From contig JAFRLP010000275.1 in NCBI GenBank assembly GCA_017431185.1, positions 1 through 39,650 of the forward strand: a stretch of DNA of 39,650 nt. Direction: 5' to 3'. This DNA is from Victivallales bacterium (lineage in GTDB: Bacteria; Verrucomicrobiota; Lentisphaeria; Oligosphaerales; Oligosphaeraceae). Below are positions 35,666 to 39,650 of the stretch, piece after piece (position 1 is the stretch's first letter; each line of letters starts with the position of its first letter). The position numbers and the translations under genes were made by a program. The notes beneath the pieces were generated by a model, which was not told where the DNA came from, did not search any database, and saw only the letters and a list, made by a program, of their open reading frames with translations.

Positions 35666-37315
35666 ATGGGCAAAACGTCTTCAGGCATTGCTGACAAGAT
35701 TCTGCGGGCGAGTGTCCTGGTCGCGGTGGCGCACCTCTGCCTGAAGTTCGCAGGGCTGATTCAGACGCGGGTGGCGACCCAATACCTGGATTCGTCCCTT
35801 TACGAACCCATCATGGTGGTGGCCTTTTCGGGCATTCTCAACAGCATTTATCTCATTGGGCAGGAGGTCATTCACCCGACCTTCCTTTCCATCTTCATGA
35901 AGGCCAAAGAGGAGGAGGGGGAGGATGCGGCATGGCATTTCACCAATGTCACGCTGACCTTCCAGTCACTGGTCCTGGTGGCGGTGGTGGCAATCATTGT
36001 CTGCTTCCCCGACTTCTTCATTCATTTGTTCACGCAGTGGACGGCGGAAGCCAATCCCGCCGAATACCGACTGCTGCGGGTGAGCCTTCAGGTGATGGCT
36101 CCCGCGCTGCTGTTTCTCTCCCTGGGCAGCACCACCTACATCATTCTGAACGGCTACAAGAAATTCTTCTTGGCGGCATTTGGGGACGCCTCCACCAAAA
36201 TCTGCATTATCCTTGGGCTGGCGCTGGGATTGCGCGTCTTCGGGTGGGACTACCACGCACTTCTGTTCAGCATTGTCGTGGGAAGCGTCGCCAAGGTGGC
36301 CACGCATCTGCTGGGGATGCTGGGGAACCTGCGGCGCCTTCGCCCAAGCCTGGATTGGCGCAATTCCGCCTTCCGCGAGATGCTGGTGCTGATGCTGCCG
36401 CTGGTCGTGGGCATTGTCTTCGCCAAGGTGCGTGACAATTTCAACAACATCTACATCCTGACCCACATCCCGCAGCAGGGCGTGCTGATGGCGAATGATT
36501 TGGGGCGCAAGCTGTTCGCCACCATCCAATGGCTGGTCCCTTACGCCTTGCAGATTGCGCTGTATCCGTTCCTGTGCGAACTGGTCAGCCGCAATGACCG
36601 CGAAAAACTTGGGGAGGTCCTGGGGACCTCCAGCCGTCTGCTGCTGGCGGTCTTTGTGCCGATGGCGGTCATTCTCTCCATTCTGGCGGTGCCCATATCG
36701 GTGCTGTTCTTCCTGGGGGGCAAGACTGGTTTGCAGATTGCGGCCTGGACGGGGCTGGCCACCGCGTGCTACTGCCTGGTGCTGCCGGCCGCAGCCGTAG
36801 AATGCGTGCTGATGCAGGGATTCTTCGCTGACCGCCGCACCATCTCCGTGACCGCCATCGGTCTGCTGACCTCTCTGGCCAGCATGGCCGTCAGCTATGT
36901 GTTCATCCTGCATGTCGGAGTGGATGCCAAAGGCGCGTTGCTGGTGGTGGCCCTGGGCTTTGCGCTGACACGCTGGGTCAAGACCATCGCGCTGTCGCTC
37001 TACATCCGCCGAAAAATACCGATGTTCCCCGCTGGCGAGACTTTGGTTTTCCTGGCTCGCCTGGCGGCGCTGGCCGCTCTGGTCTGGGGTGCCGCCTGGG
37101 GAGTCTCGCAGGGCCTGGAACGCCTGTTGCCGGACGGACTGCAGGAGGCCCTTTGCGGAGCGGAAACGGCTCTCTCCCGCTCCCGTCTGCTTCTGCGTCT
37201 GGGATGCAGTGGACTGGCTGGGGCGATTGCCTTCCTGCTGGGAACATTCCTGATTGGACTGCGCGAACCCTGGCAGATGATTCGCTGGGCCCTGCACCGG
37301 AAAACCGCCAGGTAG
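35666..37315 (+). CDS. MurJ/MOP-superfamily lipid-linked glycan flippase
   Basis: 549 residues, polytopic with about 14 predicted helices, starting on the base after the glycosyltransferase stop. The sequence has the MOP (MviN/MurJ and polysaccharide exporter) style: paired-helix blocks, VFAKVRDNFNNIYILTHIPQQGVLMANDLGRKL in the second lobe opening, and LPAAAVECVLMQGFFADRRT near helices 9-10, typical of MurJ-like proteins whose late helices handle the lipid-linked substrate. It probably moves the lipid-linked sugar made by the neighbouring glycosyltransferase across the inner membrane. Whether it handles lipid II (true MurJ) or another glycan lipid cannot be decided; context favours a dedicated glycan. 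Confidence 0.75.
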   Translation: MGKTSSGIADKILRASVLVAVAHLCLKFAGLIQTRVATQYLDSSLYEPIMVVAFSGILNSIYLIGQEVIHPTFLSIFMKAKEEEGEDAAWHFTNVTLTFQSLVLVAVVAIIVCFPDFFIHLFTQWTAEANPAEYRLLRVSLQVMAPALLFLSLGSTTYIILNGYKKFFLAAFGDASTKICIILGLALGLRVFGWDYHALLFSIVVGSVAKVATHLLGMLGNLRRLRPSLDWRNSAFREMLVLMLPLVVGIVFAKVRDNFNNIYILTHIPQQGVLMANDLGRKLFATIQWLVPYALQIALYPFLCELVSRNDREKLGEVLGTSSRLLLAVFVPMAVILSILAVPISVLFFLGGKTGLQIAAWTGLATACYCLVLPAAAVECVLMQGFFADRRTISVTAIGLLTSLASMAVSYVFILHVGVDAKGALLVVALGFALTRWVKTIALSLYIRRKIPMFPAGETLVFLARLAALAALVWGAAWGVSQGLERLLPDGLQEALCGAETALSRSRLLLRLGCSGLAGAIAFLLGTFLIGLREPWQMIRWALHRKTAR

Positions 37316-37342
37316 CCGACGGTCACTCCACCGACAAAAACG

Positions 37343-38677
37343 ATGGTAATTTTGTTCTATCTCTATCTTGTGGCTGCATTGGCCATCGGATGCCTTTGCG
37401 CACGGAAAATACGCACTCCTGACGATTATTATGTCGCTGGCCGTCAGGCTGGCGTGCTGTTCGTCACGGGGTCTTTGCTGGCGACCATTCTTGGCTGTTC
37501 GGCGATTCTGGGAAGCATTGACTTTGCGTATGCCAAGGGGTGGGCGGGGGCCTGGTTCATGCTGTGCGCGGCCATCGGACTGATGGCGCTGCTGCCTTTC
37601 GTAGGACGCCTGTCGGCATTCCGCGGATACAATCTGCCCACGCTGCTAGGCGGCTTCTACGGACCCGTTGCCCAGAAACTGTCGGCGGGCGTCATTGCCC
37701 TGGCATGGCTGGGGGTGGTTGGCGCGCAGGTCATTGGCGCGGCGAAAATCACCTCCTCGATGTTCGGGCTTCCATACACCTGGGCTGCTGTGGCGATAGG
37801 GGTGACGTTCACCGCCTATACCGCCGCTGGCGGACAGCTCTCCATCATCCGCACGGACCTGATTCAGGCCATCCTGATCTTTGCGGGACTGCTGATGGTC
37901 TTCGGCGTTCTGCTTTTTCGTTCGCCGTCTCTGTCGGGACAGCCATTGCTGTCCTCGGCATTCACCCCCTTTGACCTCCTGATGATGCTGTGTACGTATT
38001 CCAGCACCTATCTGGTCGGCCCTGACATCTACTCTCGGCTTTTCTGCGCCAGGGACACAGGCACTGCACGAAAGGCGGTGGCGACTGCGGCCATCACGCT
38101 CATCCCCATGGCGTTTCTGCTGGCTTTCATCGGCGTCTATGGCTCCAGGGGGTATGTCCGCAGCGGCGAATCCACCCTGTTTGCCATTGTCAAGGGCGAG
38201 TTTTCCCCTGCGGTGACTCTCCTGCTGTATTTTACCCTGCTGTCCGCCATCATGTCCTCAGCCGACACCACGCTGTTCACGGCAGGCAGTCTCCTGTCGC
38301 AGTTTCTGCGGGAGAGGATGGACTCCAGTGAAAGCGTGAAAACCACTCGTGCCTGCACCGTCGTGCTGGGTGCGCTGGCCATCTTGACGGCTCTCCGCTG
38401 CCAGTCCATCCTGACGGCGTTGCTGTTTGCCTTGGGGATTTATGCGGGGGCATTCGTGGTGCCTGTCCTGTGGGGGATGTTCGGGCTGCGGAGCGACAGG
38501 AGGTATGCCGTGGCCGCCATTGTGGCAGGAGGGGGACTGGCTCTGGCTGGAAAAATACAGTCAGCACACGCAATCGGGAATATTCTCGTCCTGCTGGCTT
38601 TTCCCGTCAATCTTGCCTTGCTTGCCTTGGGGCTCCTTCCATGCAGGCTCCGCCCAAAGGGTGGGGCGGAAGAGTAA
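37343..38677 (+). CDS. Sodium:solute symporter (SSF) family transporter
   Basis: 444 residues with about 12-13 predicted helices. SSF hallmarks are KIRTPDDYYVAGRQAG after the first helix, the GWAGAWFML helix-2 segment, AAGGQLSIIRTDLIQAILIFAG around helix 5-6, and the helix-8 motif LLSAIMSSADTTLFTAGSLLSQ, whose Ser residues bind sodium in known members. Substrates in the family include sugars, amino acids and carboxylates; none can be assigned here. The start at 37343 has no good ribosome site and lies 27 bp after the flippase stop, so coupled translation is likely. The C-terminus is shorter than sugar-type SSF members, nearer the proline/pantothenate size class. Confidence 0.85.
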   Translation: MVILFYLYLVAALAIGCLCARKIRTPDDYYVAGRQAGVLFVTGSLLATILGCSAILGSIDFAYAKGWAGAWFMLCAAIGLMALLPFVGRLSAFRGYNLPTLLGGFYGPVAQKLSAGVIALAWLGVVGAQVIGAAKITSSMFGLPYTWAAVAIGVTFTAYTAAGGQLSIIRTDLIQAILIFAGLLMVFGVLLFRSPSLSGQPLLSSAFTPFDLLMMLCTYSSTYLVGPDIYSRLFCARDTGTARKAVATAAITLIPMAFLLAFIGVYGSRGYVRSGESTLFAIVKGEFSPAVTLLLYFTLLSAIMSSADTTLFTAGSLLSQFLRERMDSSESVKTTRACTVVLGALAILTALRCQSILTALLFALGIYAGAFVVPVLWGMFGLRSDRRYAVAAIVAGGGLALAGKIQSAHAIGNILVLLAFPVNLALLALGLLPCRLRPKGGAEE

Positions 38678-38817
38678 ACGGCGCGGCGCGCTGTGTTTTT
38701 ACAAAAAAACGCAAGATGAATGAAAGTTTTTCGTCTCCGTTTGCGTACAGCAGGTAAGCCATTTCATTAAAAGCATTGGGTCGCGTGTTTTTCCACCGCT
38801 AAACGATAGGGACATTC

Positions 38818-39650
38818 ATGAGGATTCTTCACACGTCGGATTGGCATCTTGGGGCTGAAATGGAGGGGCGCAAGCGCTATGACGAGACAAAGGCGCTTTT
38901 GGCATATATCATCAATACCATCAGGAAGGAGGCCATAGACACTCTGCTGGTTGCTGGCGATGTGTTTGACACGCACACCCCATCCAATCTTGCCACCAAA
39001 CAGTACTATGATTTTCTGGTCGCCCTGAATCAGGAGACAGACATCCGGAATGTCGTCATCATCGCCGGAAACCATGACTCCCCATCGTATCTGGAGGCTC
39101 CGGCGGGATTGCTGGAACTGCTCAGAATCCATGTCATCGGCAGCATCCAGAACGACCATTTGGAGCGTGAAGTCATTCCGCTGACGGACAGACAGGGGCA
39201 GTTGGCGGCTGTGGCGTGCGCCGTTCCCTACCTGATTAGCCCTGGCCTCCCTGGCAAAACCCAGGCGGAACAGGACGCCGCCTACGAGTCATACGTGGTT
39301 GAACACTATCAGAGGGTTGTCGCGCTGGCCAAGGAGAAGTATCCGCAGGCGCCAATCATTGCGCTGGGACACTTTTTCGCCGTGGGCGGAAAAGTCTCGG
39401 ACGACCAGGCCGTGCGCGGCAATCTCCACGGCGTTCATGTCGAGAGGCTTCCTCTGGAGGACATCGGCTATCTGGCGCTTGGGCATCTTCATAAGGCGCA
39501 GATGGTCAATGGACTTGCCAATGTCCGGTATCCAGGCTCGCTTCAGAAGATGAGTTTCATCGAGTGCGACAGCGAAAAGGAGTTGGTGATTTGGGATACG
39601 GCCCAGCCGACAGTATTCCGGTCCGTTCCGTTGACGCGCACGGAGGTTCC
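38818..39650 (+). CDS. sbcD: SbcD, Mre11-like exonuclease subunit, C-terminus cut by window edge
   Basis: 277 residues visible from ATG 38818 (AGGG site upstream). The metallophosphoesterase motifs are in order: SDWHLG (D8, H10), AGDVFDTH, GNHDSPSYLEAP, IIALGHFFAVGG and LGHLHKAQ, with the YPGSLQKMSF tail typical of SbcD. SbcD pairs with SbcC, an SMC-like ATPase, to open hairpins and process double-strand breaks; sbcC is expected to the right of the window. It is 140 bp after the symporter gene, with no strong promoter in that gap, which holds mainly A/T-rich sequence. The C-terminal capping domain is missing only because the window ends. Confidence 0.93.
   Translation, partial: MRILHTSDWHLGAEMEGRKRYDETKALLAYIINTIRKEAIDTLLVAGDVFDTHTPSNLATKQYYDFLVALNQETDIRNVVIIAGNHDSPSYLEAPAGLLELLRIHVIGSIQNDHLEREVIPLTDRQGQLAAVACAVPYLISPGLPGKTQAEQDAAYESYVVEHYQRVVALAKEKYPQAPIIALGHFFAVGGKVSDDQAVRGNLHGVHVERLPLEDIGYLALGHLHKAQMVNGLANVRYPGSLQKMSFIECDSEKELVIWDTAQPTVFRSVPLTRTEV

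Noticed and set aside
38794..38806. CCACCGCTAAACG upstream of sbcD, sharing ACCGCTAAAC with the LacI operator
   Set aside because: Only one half-site matches and there is no symmetry or nearby promoter, so it is probably chance.

Overview
The window reads as a chromosomal segment of an anaerobic, Gram-negative bacterium of the Planctomycetota-Verrucomicrobiota-Chlamydiota group, most likely Lentisphaerota (Victivallis-like). The reasons are: two short secreted proteins with a prepilin N-terminus ([13 protein letters not shown]...) and a C-terminal H-x(9-11)-DG signature, a protein type hugely expanded in that group; large secreted glycosidases beside LacI- and AraC-type regulators; and oxygen-sensitive ferredoxin-dependent 2-oxoacid metabolism. 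This is inference from gene content, not a database match. No gene-free stretch exceeds 300 bp.

Layout. 1-800 (minus): an anti-sigma-factor-antagonist (STAS) gene and a receiver-only response regulator cut by the left edge. 934-3718 (plus): a fusion of an M28/DUF4910-like metallopeptidase with an AAC(3)-family acetyltransferase. 3833-12266 (plus): a carbohydrate cassette of LacI regulator, prepilin-like protein, GH42-like enzyme and GH71/GH99-like enzyme. 12379-20110 (plus): a probable operon for a 2-oxoacid:ferredoxin oxidoreductase (ferredoxin subunit, alpha, fused beta-gamma), an XRE-cupin-acyl-CoA-synthetase fusion, and its split paralogue (XRE-cupin regulator plus free synthetase). 20247-22395: nifU-nifS for Fe-S assembly. 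22533-22609: tRNA-Val(CAC) with its own promoter and terminator. 22667-23707: an exported protein of unknown function. 23712-23875: a 164-bp near-perfect palindrome that looks like a MITE, lying between convergent genes. 23876-29362 (minus): a second carbohydrate cassette (prepilin-like protein, GH42-like enzyme with a frameshift, AraC regulator). 29458-33686 (plus): two tandem SPFH membrane proteins, each with three repeats of about 58 residues ahead of the SPFH core, then a methyltransferase. 33749-38677: a membrane-anchored glycosyltransferase, a MurJ/MOP-type flippase and an SSF symporter. 38818-39650: sbcD, cut by the right edge.

How it may work together. The two cassettes share one logic: one dedicated regulator, one prepilin-like surface protein and one or two exported glycosidases. 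The central block is best explained as activation of carboxylic acids to CoA esters by the AMP-forming synthetases, followed by ferredoxin-driven reductive carboxylation to 2-oxoacids for amino-acid synthesis (or the reverse, oxidative route). NifU/NifS next door could supply its iron-sulfur clusters. The most unusual items are the SPFH pair with vault-like architecture, the transcription-factor/enzyme fusion beside its unfused twin, the peptidase-acetyltransferase fusion, and the palindromic element.
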